Assembly: GCA_046462535.1 (NCBI GenBank)
Contig: JBKGVF010000010.1
Coordinates: forward strand, 62,001-126,000
Direction: 5' to 3'
Source: JAAZCI01 sp046462535
GTDB taxonomy: Bacteria; Pseudomonadota; Gammaproteobacteria; Cardiobacteriales; Wohlfahrtiimonadaceae
Length of the DNA: 64,000 bases
Numbering within the stretch: position 1 is the stretch's first letter; the number at the start of each line of letters is the position of its first letter. Below, in pieces: positions 26,173-36,016 of the stretch. The position numbers and the translations under genes are program-made. Below the pieces are notes generated by a model, which was not told where the DNA came from, made no database searches, and worked only from the letters and a program-made list of their open reading frames with translations.

Positions 26173-28464
26173 GTGAATGTAAAAAAATCCAGAATTGCAC
26201 TTGCCCTCTACGCCCTCTTGTTTGCGAATGGTTCGTACATTGCAGTAGCGCAATCTTGTGACATCTCTCCACTTAAGCCACTGTTGCTCCCATCAGATAG
26301 TGCCAACAATAGTGATAATGGTATGGTTGATATTCAGGCTGATCATGCCGATTACTATGAAGATCGTCTAAAAGTTACAGGTAATGTGGTTATCGATTAT
26401 GATGGCCGAAAAATGCGCGGCGAAGAGTTTCTCTATAATACAGCGCAAGAATTGATCTCAAGTGATCAGCTTATCTATTACTCTGATAATGAAGTTGCTT
26501 TACAAGGATACAACTTTGCCCATAAAGTAAATAAAGAAGAGACGTCAGTTTCAGATGCTCATTACTATATAAATAGCGGAACGCAAGAGGGGCAAGGACG
26601 AGCTAAAAGTCTGCTACACAAAAATTTAGAAGAGAAGAGTGATTTAAGTGAAAGCACCTACTCTACATGCCCTATAAGTAATGAGATATGGCATTTAGAG
26701 AGCCGAGATCTCACTTTAGATCATACTACAGGGCGCGGTATTGCGAAAAACGCTCGCTTTAAGGTATTTAATACTCCCCTACTCTATACTCCATATATCT
26801 CTTTTCCTATTGATGATAAGCGGCATAGTGGATTTTTAGCACCAATATTTACTTTGGGGAAGAATGATGGCTTAACACTTAATCTCCCCTACTATTTCAA
26901 TATCGCTCCTAATTTAGATGCCACCTTAACCCCAGGAATCTATACCAATAGGGGGGTTATGTTAGGAGGAGAGCTGCGCTACCTAACACCCAAACAGTAC
27001 TTTACATTGCGGGGTGAATATATGCCGCAAGATAGCAACTACGATAAAGAGGATCGTTGGAGTATCTATTTTAAACAAGATTGGCGATTTACACCGCGAT
27101 TGAGGGGAAATATACTCTTTCAGCAAGTTTCAGATGGTGACTTTTTGAAAGATTTCGATAATGAAGTAGGCCTTTTAACTACAACAAACCTCGAGCGCCG
27201 TGCAGATCTCTATTATCAAGCAGATAGCTGGCAGGCTCGCTTACGTTTTCAAGACTTCTATATCATTAATCGGCAGGTGACCCCTAATAAACCTTATGCC
27301 CGCTACCCCCAATTAACTTTCGATGGTGAGTGGTATAAGGAGGGGTTTCGATATGGGGTGAATGCTGAAGCTGTTCACTTTAGGACAAGTGTTAAAGAGA
27401 ACTGGGCTAATCGACGCCCCCATCGCGCTAATCGTCTAGACTTACACGCATATATTAATTACCGATTAGAGAATAGCTGGGGCTTTATTGCTCCGGAGAT
27501 AGCCATTAGAGAGACTTACTACCATATTAAGTACGATCAGGATTATACCAATCGCAAGGATGACAACATTAACCGATTCCTCCCAATTTTTAGTCTCGAT
27601 AGCGGTATCTTTCTAGAGCGAGAGACCTCCTCGCAACATCTATTAGGTGGAGGGGATTTTATCCAAACATTAGAACCAAGACTCTTCTACCTCTATGTGC
27701 CCTATCGCTCACAAGAGGATATTCCTCTATTTGATACTTCTGCACGTACTGCTAACTATCAAGCACTCTTCTATAAAAACCGTTATGTCGGTACCGATCG
27801 CCATAGTGATGCTAATCAGATTACAATGGCTTTAACCACCCGTTATTTAGCACAGGCTACAGGTGAGGAGCTTCTCCGTCTTTCAGCCGGTCAAACACAC
27901 CACTTTACTAACCCTCGGATTACATTAGGTAAAGACTTAACTACAGAAGAGGCTAGAGATTATCGCTCCTCTTGGTTTTTTGAAGGGGAGATGAAGCTCT
28001 TTCGAGACTTTTATACCGATTTTACCCTCCAATGGGCACCAAAGTCGCGTAAAACAAATCGTGCAACCCTCGATTTACGTTATCAACCAAGTGCGCGTAA
28101 AATTATCAACTTTGGCTATCGATATAATCGTGGAGAGCGTGATTACTTCACAAATCGTGAGTCTCCCATCGATCAATTTGATTTTACAACATTTTGGGAG
28201 CTAAACTCCCGCTGGGCAGTTGTTGGCCGCTATAATTACTCTATCGAAAGCAAAAAAATGGTAGATAGTTATTTAGGATTTGAGTTCAATGACTGTTGTG
28301 TTAATACCCGAGTTATGGCTCGTTATTATCGAGATACGCCGGCATCGGAAACACAATGGAAAGCCTATTTACAGTTTGAGCTCAAAGGATTAGGAAGTGT
28401 AGGTCAAAATGCTTCTGGCTTATGGAATGATACAATTCCCGGCTACTACCCTACTCGCTTCTAA
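26173..28464 (+). CDS. lptD: LPS-assembly outer membrane protein LptD
   Basis: Beta-barrel that, with LptE, inserts lipopolysaccharide into the outer leaflet. A signal peptide ends at about VAQ, after which the mature protein begins SCDIS. The periplasmic jellyroll (VDIQADHADYYEDRLKVTGN) joins a large barrel. All four disulfide cysteines are present: one at the mature N-terminus, one in YSTCPIS and the CC pair in FNDCCVNTR. The frame is open from a TTG at 26119, but GTG at 26173 gives a normal signal peptide and 763 residues (E. coli 784). surA, the common neighbour, does not follow. Confidence 0.95.
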   Translation: MNVKKSRIALALYALLFANGSYIAVAQSCDISPLKPLLLPSDSANNSDNGMVDIQADHADYYEDRLKVTGNVVIDYDGRKMRGEEFLYNTAQELISSDQLIYYSDNEVALQGYNFAHKVNKEETSVSDAHYYINSGTQEGQGRAKSLLHKNLEEKSDLSESTYSTCPISNEIWHLESRDLTLDHTTGRGIAKNARFKVFNTPLLYTPYISFPIDDKRHSGFLAPIFTLGKNDGLTLNLPYYFNIAPNLDATLTPGIYTNRGVMLGGELRYLTPKQYFTLRGEYMPQDSNYDKEDRWSIYFKQDWRFTPRLRGNILFQQVSDGDFLKDFDNEVGLLTTTNLERRADLYYQADSWQARLRFQDFYIINRQVTPNKPYARYPQLTFDGEWYKEGFRYGVNAEAVHFRTSVKENWANRRPHRANRLDLHAYINYRLENSWGFIAPEIAIRETYYHIKYDQDYTNRKDDNINRFLPIFSLDSGIFLERETSSQHLLGGGDFIQTLEPRLFYLYVPYRSQEDIPLFDTSARTANYQALFYKNRYVGTDRHSDANQITMALTTRYLAQATGEELLRLSAGQTHHFTNPRITLGKDLTTEEARDYRSSWFFEGEMKLFRDFYTDFTLQWAPKSRKTNRATLDLRYQPSARKIINFGYRYNRGERDYFTNRESPIDQFDFTTFWELNSRWAVVGRYNYSIESKKMVDSYLGFEFNDCCVNTRVMARYYRDTPASETQWKAYLQFELKGLGSVGQNASGLWNDTIPGYYPTRF

Positions 28465-28492
28465 AGGAGTAGCACTCATTGCACTACTCCTT
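28464..28492. terminator. Hairpin between convergent lptD and mnmA
   Basis: AAGGAGTAG pairs with CTACTCCTT (9 bp, 11-nt loop), beginning at the lptD stop. No T-run follows on either strand, so it is a weak terminator or only a 3'-end structure. Confidence 0.45.
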
Positions 28493-28525
28493 GATTGAAC
28501 AATTGTTATTGTAACTAACGTCGCT

Positions 28526-29647
28526 TTACGGGATCTTCTCCTCAATTACAGCTCCCCCTAAACAGAAATCTTCATAGTAGAAGACTATAGATTGCCCGGG
28601 AGTGATCGCTCGTTGAGGCTCCTTAAAGAGAACTTTTACTCCTCCTCCATCTAGTAGACTCACTCTGCACTGCTGCTCTTTTTGCCGATAGCGGATCTTA
28701 GCTGTGAGCTTCTGATTCAGTTGATCAAGATCGATCTCATCATTAATCCAATGCAGATCCCGTGCATACAACCCCTTACCATAGAGTAATGGATGATTCC
28801 CCTGTACTACGATAAGCTCATTCTTTTTAAGGTCTTTATCAGCAACAAACCAAGGAGCTCCACTAGAGCCTTTGCGTCCTCCAATCTCTAACCCTCTACG
28901 CTGTCCAATGGTATAGAAGGCTAACCCTTGATGCTCACCAAGTACCTCACCTGAAGGATCGCGCATAATACCTGGTGTTGTGGGTAGGTACTGCATAATA
29001 AATTGGTTGAAGTCTCGTTCACCAATAAAGCAGATTCCGGTTGAATCTTTCTTATCATAGGTAATTAAACGATTATCAAGAGCAATCGCTCTAACCTCCT
29101 CTTTCGTATACTCACCAATCGGAAAGAGGGTATTTTGCAATTGACGCTGGTTAAGTAGGTGGAGAAAATAGCTCTGATCCTTATTCTGATCTACCGCTTT
29201 AATTAGGTAGCTCTGCTCCTGATCACGCTTAACCTTGGCGTAATGGCCCGTCGCTAAAAAGTCAGCACCCAACTCATCGGCATAATCTAAAAATGCTTTG
29301 AATTTAATCTCCTTGTTGCATAATACATCAGGATTAGGGGTCAAACCATCACTTAGTGTCTCTATAAAGTAGGAGAAGACACGCTCTTTATAATTCTCGG
29401 CAAAGTTCACCCTATGAAGAGGAATATCCAACGCATCACAGACCGCTTGGGCATCATTTAGATCCTCTTCAGCAGTACAGTAACCCTGATCATACTCCTC
29501 CTCCCAGTTTTTCATGAAGACACCGTGAACATCAGCCCCTGCTTCCTTTAAAAGATATGCAGCGACAGAAGAGTCAACACCGCCAGACATACCTACGACA
29601 ACACGTTTTCCTACAATGTCATCCTCTATGAAGTCACCTTTCATCAT
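28526..29647 (-). CDS. mnmA: tRNA-specific 2-thiouridylase MnmA
   Basis: Adds sulfur to U34 of tRNA-Lys, -Glu and -Gln. The PP-loop is SGGVDS (residues 21-26). The two catalytic cysteines are in NPDVLCNKEIKF (C110) and STGICFIGE (C206), and FYTIGQRRGL is conserved. Length 373 matches E. coli (368). It begins 8 nt after the prc stop with GAGAGGG as SD, so it is probably cotranscribed with prc. Confidence 0.96.
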   Translation of the reverse strand: MMKGDFIEDDIVGKRVVVGMSGGVDSSVAAYLLKEAGADVHGVFMKNWEEEYDQGYCTAEEDLNDAQAVCDALDIPLHRVNFAENYKERVFSYFIETLSDGLTPNPDVLCNKEIKFKAFLDYADELGADFLATGHYAKVKRDQEQSYLIKAVDQNKDQSYFLHLLNQRQLQNTLFPIGEYTKEEVRAIALDNRLITYDKKDSTGICFIGERDFNQFIMQYLPTTPGIMRDPSGEVLGEHQGLAFYTIGQRRGLEIGGRKGSSGAPWFVADKDLKKNELIVVQGNHPLLYGKGLYARDLHWINDEIDLDQLNQKLTAKIRYRQKEQQCRVSLLDGGGVKVLFKEPQRAITPGQSIVFYYEDFCLGGAVIEEKIP

Positions 29648-29655
29648 TACCCTCT

Positions 29656-31770
29656 CTACTCCTTCACACTATCTTCCTGAGCTTCTAACGCTACAATATA
29701 ATCAGCCAAGATTGCCATGGCTTCATCTAAGAGCACATCCGTTTCACTCTCCTCAAGCATTTCAGTATAGAGTCCATCCTCATTTCTAAACTCCTCTAAG
29801 GTTAATGGCTCAAATCCATAAATTTCACGCAGCTCATTTTGCCACTTTAGGTTTTGCTGCTCCTTCTCCTGCAGCTCTTTTCTTCGCTCCTCAAGATTTA
29901 AGGAGAGGCGCTCACGCTCCCAAAGAGCATTCACAGCTTCAATTTGGCGCGTCAATATCTTTAATTTGCGCTCTTTTTTAAATCGTTTAGCACTTCTTTT
30001 AACTAAATTCTCGATCAGATCCTCGCCGATTCGATTCGCCTCATCATAATCTTTAGCTGCTCGAATCTGATCCCACGGAAGTACATAATGCTCTGTAGCC
30101 TCTCCTAGTTCAGCAGTATCATAAAATGATGGAAGCATAATATCAGGAACAACTCCCTTCTCCTGCGTACTTTCACCATTTGCGCGGTAAAACTTAGCAA
30201 TCGTTACTTTTGTCTGTCCAGGCTTATCACGTTTTGATAATAATGCCTCTAAGTTAATAACAGTCTGTACCGTCCCTTTACCAAAAGTGGTACCACCAAC
30301 AATCAAGGCACGCCCCTGATCTTGCATACTGCCAGCAAAAATCTCACTAGCTGAGGCACTTAAGCGGTTAACCATAACGATCATAGGGCCTGAATAGATC
30401 TGTCTCTCTTTACGACTCTTCTGCTCCTCTATTGAACCATCAAAGCTACGTGTTTGAACAATTGTCTTCTGCTCAGGCAAGAAGAGTGCTGATAGATCGA
30501 TCACCTCCTGTAAAGAACCCCCACCATTATCCCGAAGATCAATAATTAGCCCATCTAGAGGTTCCTCATCTAACATCTTTTGCACTAAACGCTTCACATC
30601 CCGCGTGGTGCTGCGGTAATCTTTTTCCCCCTTTTTATTCGCTTCAAAATCACTATAAAACGTTGGCAATGTGATCACTCCGATACTATACTCCACCCCC
30701 TCTTTAGGCGCTGGAACTGTAAAGCGATCAGATTTGGCAGCCTGCTTATCAAGCTTTACACGATCACGAACAATACGGACAATCTTTTCCGGCCCCTTCC
30801 CGCGATTGCCTAACATCTGTAAACGCACTACAGTCCCCTTCTCACCTCGAACCATCTCAACAACTTTATCGAGGCGCATGCCGACAATATCAACAAACTC
30901 ACCCTCATCCCCTTGCGCAACACCGATCACCTCATCTGAGACGGCAATCTGCTTAGTTAAGTCAGCGGGCCCCCCTGGAACAATCTCCATAATCTTTACG
31001 GAATCCTCATCTTGACGCAATACTGTTCCAATCCCCTCTAGAGAGAGGCTCATATTAATATTGAAGTTCTCCATCTGCTTAGCAGAGAAGTAACTTGAGT
31101 GGGGATCGTAACTTGCAGAAACCACATTCATATAGAGATCAAAGATATCTTCACTGGTATTTTGATCAATTCGACTACGGCGTGCTTGATATCGCTTTAA
31201 GAGTCGCTCTTTTGCCTCCTCAAGTGCCTTCTCTTCATCTGCCACCAATATATTAATCAACTCATTTTGGATGCGCCCCTGCCAAATCTGATCTAATTCC
31301 GCCCTATTCTTGGCAAATGGTTGATCTTTCCGATCAATAACAATTGTTGCACTGGTATCGAAATTAAAGTCATGCTCATTAAGAAGAATCTTTGCATAAT
31401 CATACCGCTCCTTCATGCGTAACATAAGGCGCTCATACATCTGAAAAGGGACGGTCAAATCGGAACGTATTAGGTAATCATCAAAGAGAAGAACATGCTC
31501 ATTAAACTCTAAAACATCCTCTTGCAAAAAGTAGACCTTTTGGGGATCTAAGGCCCGTAAGTAACTATCATAGATACGCAAAGAGAGCGTATTATCAAAC
31601 GGAATACGCTCATAATGGTACTGAGAGAGAATAACCGCATTTGCAGCACTTATCTTTCCTTGTGTTACTGTTGGCTGAGGAGGATTATTCGCTAAGGCCA
31701 AAGTTGCAGTAAGCAGTAGAAATAGGGAGGCGATGCCCCATTTTTTGAACTTTGAGATCTGTTTTAGCAT
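29656..31770 (-). CDS. prc: Carboxy-terminal processing protease Prc (Tsp)
   Basis: Periplasmic serine protease of family S41 that trims or degrades proteins from their C-terminus. Signal peptide 1-27; a long N-terminal helical domain; PDZ domain about 235-325 (SLEGIGTVLR...IVPGGPAD); protease core with the Ser/Lys dyad S473 (RLSASASEIFAG) and K498 (TTFGKGTVQ); C-terminal helical region to 704 residues (E. coli 682). The Ser-Lys spacing of 25 equals that of Tsp. First gene of prc-mnmA. Confidence 0.95.
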   Translation of the reverse strand: MLKQISKFKKWGIASLFLLLTATLALANNPPQPTVTQGKISAANAVILSQYHYERIPFDNTLSLRIYDSYLRALDPQKVYFLQEDVLEFNEHVLLFDDYLIRSDLTVPFQMYERLMLRMKERYDYAKILLNEHDFNFDTSATIVIDRKDQPFAKNRAELDQIWQGRIQNELINILVADEEKALEEAKERLLKRYQARRSRIDQNTSEDIFDLYMNVVSASYDPHSSYFSAKQMENFNINMSLSLEGIGTVLRQDEDSVKIMEIVPGGPADLTKQIAVSDEVIGVAQGDEGEFVDIVGMRLDKVVEMVRGEKGTVVRLQMLGNRGKGPEKIVRIVRDRVKLDKQAAKSDRFTVPAPKEGVEYSIGVITLPTFYSDFEANKKGEKDYRSTTRDVKRLVQKMLDEEPLDGLIIDLRDNGGGSLQEVIDLSALFLPEQKTIVQTRSFDGSIEEQKSRKERQIYSGPMIVMVNRLSASASEIFAGSMQDQGRALIVGGTTFGKGTVQTVINLEALLSKRDKPGQTKVTIAKFYRANGESTQEKGVVPDIMLPSFYDTAELGEATEHYVLPWDQIRAAKDYDEANRIGEDLIENLVKRSAKRFKKERKLKILTRQIEAVNALWERERLSLNLEERRKELQEKEQQNLKWQNELREIYGFEPLTLEEFRNEDGLYTEMLEESETDVLLDEAMAILADYIVALEAQEDSVKE

Positions 31771-31942
31771 TGTTACTATTCCATTAATTTATGACTTCTG
31801 TTGAGAATCTTTATCAATATTATTGCGAGCAGATAATTCTATTATAGTAGAGGGGCTTATATCATAAAAGAGAGAGATTAGCCGCCACTACTCTTTAAAG
31901 AGGGGGCTCAATCTCCCTTGATCACATTAAGAACTGAAAGCG

Positions 31943-33025
31943 TTAATAATATTTAAGTTCAAAATCTTTCATGAAATTGGTTAATGCAACAACCCCTTCA
32001 ATAGGCATAGCATTGTAGATACTTGCTCTCATACCACCGACACTACGATGACCTGCTAGGCTAATCAAGTTAGCTTGTTTAGCCTCCTCTAAAAAACGCT
32101 CATCAAGCGATGGATCTTCGAGAATAAATGGAATATTCATTTTTGAGCGAGCATCAAGATCCACAGGATTGCGATAGAGGTGACTGTTATCAATTGCATC
32201 ATATAAGATTGCTGCTTTACGACGATTGACCTCTTCAACAGCCTTCAGCCCACCACGTGCCTTTAGATTTTTCAACACTAAGCTCATTAGATAGATGGCA
32301 AAGGTAGGCGGTGTATTTAACATAGAATCCTTCTCAGCCTGGATTGCATAATTAAAGACATCTGGTGTTGTACTGCTTGCCGAACCTAAGAGATCTTCAC
32401 GGATGATCACTACCGTTAACCCCGCTGGACCAATATTCTTCTGTGCCCCTGCATAAATAACACCATAGCGGCTCACATCAATCTCTTTTGAGAGAATATT
32501 AGAACTCATATCTGCGACAACAGGAATCGGTGAATCTGCAATATCATAGGTAAACTCAACACCGTTGATGGTCTCATTTGCACAAAGATGAAGAAAAGCA
32601 CTCTCCCCATTAATTGTAAAATCACGCTCATGAGGAAGCTGAGTAAAGTTATGACTTGATCCATCGTAGATATGATTAATCTTAGCAAATTTCGCCATCT
32701 GCTCCATCGCCTTAACTGACCATGATCCCGTTGTAATACAGTCAATACTCTTCTTATCACCTAGAAGATTCATCGGCAAAAAAGCAAATTGAGCAAGCGC
32801 CCCCCCTTGCAGAAAGAGTACTTTGTAGTTAACAGGAATATTGAGGAGCTCACGAAAATCAGCTTCACACTCTTTAACAAGCGCAACAAACTCATCACTT
32901 CGATGGGAGATCTCCATAACCGATGCATCAAGATCTCTCCAATTGAGTAGTTCCTTTTGTGCCTCCTTTAAAACCTCATAAGGCATCATCGCAGGGCCTG
33001 CACAGAAATTGTATGTCTTTCTCAC
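31943..33025 (-). CDS. serC: Phosphoserine aminotransferase SerC
   Basis: PLP enzyme that makes phosphoserine from phosphohydroxypyruvate, also serving pyridoxal synthesis. NFCAGPAMMP begins the protein; AGAQKNIGPAG carries the PLP lysine; SLAGHRSVGGMRASIYNAM is the C-terminal motif. The longest frame starts with TTG at 33040, but that stretch is the SD (AAGGAG), so GTG at 33025 is preferred, giving 360 residues (E. coli 362). Divergent from clpP; a 10-bp inverted repeat lies between them. Confidence 0.95.
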   Translation of the reverse strand: MRKTYNFCAGPAMMPYEVLKEAQKELLNWRDLDASVMEISHRSDEFVALVKECEADFRELLNIPVNYKVLFLQGGALAQFAFLPMNLLGDKKSIDCITTGSWSVKAMEQMAKFAKINHIYDGSSHNFTQLPHERDFTINGESAFLHLCANETINGVEFTYDIADSPIPVVADMSSNILSKEIDVSRYGVIYAGAQKNIGPAGLTVVIIREDLLGSASSTTPDVFNYAIQAEKDSMLNTPPTFAIYLMSLVLKNLKARGGLKAVEEVNRRKAAILYDAIDNSHLYRNPVDLDARSKMNIPFILEDPSLDERFLEEAKQANLISLAGHRSVGGMRASIYNAMPIEGVVALTNFMKDFELKYY

Positions 33026-33087
33026 TGAGTACTCCTTCAATAAACAATGGCAGTGAATGATTCAATCAATCATAAATTAACTTATCA

Positions 33088-33123
33088 GTGCTCCATTTAC
33101 ATTGACAGAGCACAATGGAGCAC
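33088..33123. repeat. Perfect 10-bp inverted repeat between serC and clpP
   Basis: GTGCTCCATT and AATGGAGCAC flank 16 nt that themselves contain a further GAGCAC. It sits 63 bp upstream of the serC start. It could be an operator or a structured leader; no T-run, so not a normal terminator. Confidence 0.55.
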
Positions 33124-33252
33124 CATTATTGCAGTTTGGAAGAAAAATTTCATGAATATTAATCGCTATTCGGGAGATCACCCTACCTTAGGATAAATCT
33201 TCTCCTCCTTTAGAAACACATATGATATAAAGTCCATCTTCATCCCCTTTTC

Positions 33253-33261
33253 TGTTAGAAT
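33253..33261 (+). promoter_or_regulatory. Candidate extended -10 promoter of clpP
   Basis: TGTTAGAAT lies 47 bp before the clpP ATG. No sigma-32-type heat-shock promoter (CTTGAA/CCCCAT) is recognisable nearby. Confidence 0.35.
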
Positions 33262-33308
33262 GGGTCGTTTTAAAATCATAAAATCGATAGAAAATAAAGG
33301 TAGTAAGC

Positions 33309-33917
33309 ATGTCATCTAAGTATATGGATCCACAATCAGCTTTAGTTCCCATGGTTGTTGAGCAAACTAGCCGTGGGGAGCGCTCATATGATATATACTC
33401 CCGCCTCTTAAAGGAGCGAGTTATTTTTCTGGTCGGGGGCGTCAATGATCAGATGGCAAATTTAATTGTTGCTCAGCTTCTCTTTCTAGAAGCGGAAGAT
33501 CCTGATAAAGATATACATCTCTATATCAACTCACCTGGTGGTTCTGTAACAGCCGGCATGTCCATCTATGACACAATGCAGTTTGTTAAACCTGATGTCT
33601 CAACCATCTGTCTAGGTCAAGCATGCAGTATGGGCGCTTTTCTCTTAACTGCAGGCAGCAAAGGGAAACGGTTTGCATTACCTAACTCTCGTGTGATGAT
33701 CCATCAACCTTTAGGTGGATACCAAGGGCAAGCGAGTGATATAGAGATCCACACAAAAGAGATGCTCTCTATTAAAGCAAACTTAAATCGAATTATGGCC
33801 CATCATACAGGGAAACCCCTTGAAGAGATTGAGCGTGATACAGATCGCGATTACTTTTTAAGTGCTAGTGAAGCTGTTGAATATGGCCTAATCGATGAGG
33901 TAATAACCCATAGATAG
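33309..33917 (+). CDS. clpP: ATP-dependent Clp protease proteolytic subunit ClpP
   Basis: Serine peptidase that forms the double-ring chamber of ClpXP. The catalytic triad is S107 (QACSMGAF), H132 (MIHQPLGG) and D181 (RDTDRDYF); oxyanion and ring motifs INSPGGSVTAGMSIYDTM are intact. Length 202 and sequence are close to the E. coli enzyme. clpX follows 90 bp downstream. The trigger-factor gene tig, usual upstream neighbour in enterics, is absent. Confidence 0.98.
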   Translation: MSSKYMDPQSALVPMVVEQTSRGERSYDIYSRLLKERVIFLVGGVNDQMANLIVAQLLFLEAEDPDKDIHLYINSPGGSVTAGMSIYDTMQFVKPDVSTICLGQACSMGAFLLTAGSKGKRFALPNSRVMIHQPLGGYQGQASDIEIHTKEMLSIKANLNRIMAHHTGKPLEEIERDTDRDYFLSASEAVEYGLIDEVITHR

Positions 33918-34007
33918 TTGGGGTGAGTACCCATTTCGTTAATTGACACTAAAATTAACTAATTCAATATACCAACCATCTTTAAAATTTAAGTAGATAA
34001 ATAATAT

Positions 34008-35264
34008 ATGACAACGAATGAAACAAACCGTCCTTCAGTGATACGCTGCTCTTTTTGTGGAAAAGATCAAAATGAAGTGCAAAAAATTATTGCAGGTGAT
34101 GGCGTCTATATCTGTAACGAATGTATCGACTTATGCTCTAACCTTGTTGAAGAGGAGCTAGAAGAGCATTATGAGGAGCAGCCTCTCCCAACGCCACGAG
34201 AGATTTTCGATGAGCTTAATCAGTATGTAATCGGACAAGAGGAGGCGAAGAAGAGCTTAAGCGTTGCAGTCTATAACCACTATAAGCGCCTCGAATCACA
34301 AAACGATCGGGATAGTGACGTTGAGCTAACTAAGAGTAATATCCTACTTATTGGCCCCACCGGCTCTGGTAAGACGCTACTAGCTGAAACATTAGCTCGC
34401 TCTTTGAATGTTCCTTTTGCTATTGCAGACGCAACCTCTTTAACTGAAGCTGGTTATGTTGGTGAGGATGTGGAAAATATAGTTCAGCGTCTGCTTCAAG
34501 CCTGTGATTTTGATGTTGAGCAAGCAGAAACTGGGATTATCTATATCGATGAGATTGATAAGATAACGCGTCGTAGTGAAAATCCCTCTATCACACGAGA
34601 TGTCTCTGGTGAAGGTGTTCAGCAGGCGCTACTTAAGATTATTGAAGGGACGATCGCTTCAGTCTCTCCTACAGGTGGCAGAAAACATCCTAATGCTGAG
34701 CTAGTGGAGGTTGATACTCGTAATATACTCTTTATCTGTGGTGGTGCATTTACTGGTTTAGAGAAGGTCATTGAGCAGCGTCAAAGTAAAGGTGGTATCG
34801 GCTTTGGTGCTGAAGTTAAGAGTCAAGAAGAGAAAGATCTTACAGAGATCTTCAGTCAAGTTGAGTCTGAAGACCTTATTAAATATGGGATGATTGCTGA
34901 GTTTATAGGCCGCCTTCCAGTGATAACCACACTTGGTGAACTAGATGAAGAGGCGCTTATCAATATTTTAACTGAACCCAAAAATGCTTTGGTAAAACAG
35001 TTCCAATACCTGTTTGAAATGGAGGATGTCGCTTTAGAGTTTACTCAAGAAGCACTACAAGAGATCGCCAAGAAAGCTTTAGAGAAGAAGACAGGTGCTC
35101 GAGGGCTACGTTCAATTATCGAACACCTACTAATGAATACCATGTTTGAGCTCCCCTCTCTTGAAGGTGTTGCCAAGGTGCGTGTGACAGGTGAAACGGT
35201 CACAAAAGGACTTGAGCCTGAAATCATCTACCATGATTCATTATCAGAAGAAGCAGGGAACTAA
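34008..35264 (+). CDS. clpX: ATP-dependent Clp protease ATP-binding subunit ClpX
   Basis: AAA+ unfoldase that feeds substrates to ClpP. The N-terminal zinc domain has CSFCGK...CNECIDLC; Walker A is GPTGSGKT, Walker B IIYIDEIDKI; the pore loop (GYVGEDVE) and the ClpP-docking IGFGAEVKS-like (IGF) loop are present, followed by the sensor-2 KKTGARGLRSIIE. Length 418 is normal. lon does not follow; rnt does, 15 bp later. Confidence 0.98.
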   Translation: MTTNETNRPSVIRCSFCGKDQNEVQKIIAGDGVYICNECIDLCSNLVEEELEEHYEEQPLPTPREIFDELNQYVIGQEEAKKSLSVAVYNHYKRLESQNDRDSDVELTKSNILLIGPTGSGKTLLAETLARSLNVPFAIADATSLTEAGYVGEDVENIVQRLLQACDFDVEQAETGIIYIDEIDKITRRSENPSITRDVSGEGVQQALLKIIEGTIASVSPTGGRKHPNAELVEVDTRNILFICGGAFTGLEKVIEQRQSKGGIGFGAEVKSQEEKDLTEIFSQVESEDLIKYGMIAEFIGRLPVITTLGELDEEALINILTEPKNALVKQFQYLFEMEDVALEFTQEALQEIAKKALEKKTGARGLRSIIEHLLMNTMFELPSLEGVAKVRVTGETVTKGLEPEIIYHDSLSEEAGN

Positions 35265-35279
35265 CTTAAAAAAGTAACT

Positions 35280-35957
35280 ATGTGTGATCAATTATCAAAT
35301 ATCCCCCCTATTTCCATGCGTTTTCGAGGGTTTTTACCCGTCGTTATTGATGTGGAAACAGGTGGGGTTAATCCAGCAACAGATGCATTTTTAGAGATCG
35401 CCGCTACCCTACTTGATATGGATGATGAGGGGCATCTACATATGGTAGAGACCCACTCAGCCCATGTAGAGCCAGCGCCAGGATTGAACTTAAATCCTGA
35501 CTCAATGAAAGTTAATGGGATAAAGGTAAATAACCCCTTTCGTTTTGCCGTTAGTGAGAAGGAGGCGCTTACCAAGATATTTAAACCGATTCGCAAAGCA
35601 GTTAAGGAGCAAGGATGCACGCGAGCGATTCTTGTAGGACATAACGCTCACTTTGATCTTGCTTTCCTAAATGCAGCCATTGAGCGGACAGGGATTAAGA
35701 ACTCCCCTTTCCACCCATTTTCAGTGATTGATACCGTTAGTCTCTCAGCCTTAATGTATGGTCAAACTGTCTTAGCGCGAGCAATTGAGGCCGCCAACAT
35801 TGAGTGGGATTCTGATCGGGCCCACTCAGCCGTATATGATACTGAAAAGACAGCAGAGCTCTTCTGTGGAATTGTCAATACTTGGCAAGATCATGTAGGC
35901 TTCTCACAGGAGATGTTTCTTCCCGATAGTGTAAAGAGCACTAACCCGTTTGATTAA
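35280..35957 (+). CDS. rnt: Ribonuclease T
   Basis: 3'-to-5' DEDDh exonuclease that trims tRNA and other stable RNA ends. VVIDVETGGVNPATDAFLEIA is motif I (Asp/Glu), VGHNAHFDLAFLN motif II, and HSAVYDTEKTAELF holds the His/Asp of motif III. Length 225 (E. coli 215). It starts 15 bp after clpX, so it may be part of that transcript. No strong SD. Confidence 0.95.
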   Translation: MCDQLSNIPPISMRFRGFLPVVIDVETGGVNPATDAFLEIAATLLDMDDEGHLHMVETHSAHVEPAPGLNLNPDSMKVNGIKVNNPFRFAVSEKEALTKIFKPIRKAVKEQGCTRAILVGHNAHFDLAFLNAAIERTGIKNSPFHPFSVIDTVSLSALMYGQTVLARAIEAANIEWDSDRAHSAVYDTEKTAELFCGIVNTWQDHVGFSQEMFLPDSVKSTNPFD

Positions 35958-36016
35958 AACCCATATAATCTATGCCTAATAGGCAAATATTGGCTGGGTT
36001 GATTCTCAGCCACTCC

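Noticed and set aside
30671..31015. 114-residue plus-strand frame inside prc
   Set aside because: Antisense shadow of a well-conserved gene; low-complexity Ser/Thr/Arg composition and no SD.
31860..31920. Possible terminator between prc and serC (GAGATTAGCC / GGCTCAATCTC)
   Set aside because: The stem needs a bulge, the loop is long and no T-run follows on either strand.
33188..33445. 85-residue minus-strand frame overlapping the clpP start and promoter
   Set aside because: Antisense to the conserved ClpP N-terminus, no SD, no protein-like features.
35288..35620. 110-residue minus-strand frame inside rnt
   Set aside because: Antisense to conserved RNase T motifs; no SD and Ser/Thr/Pro-rich shadow composition.
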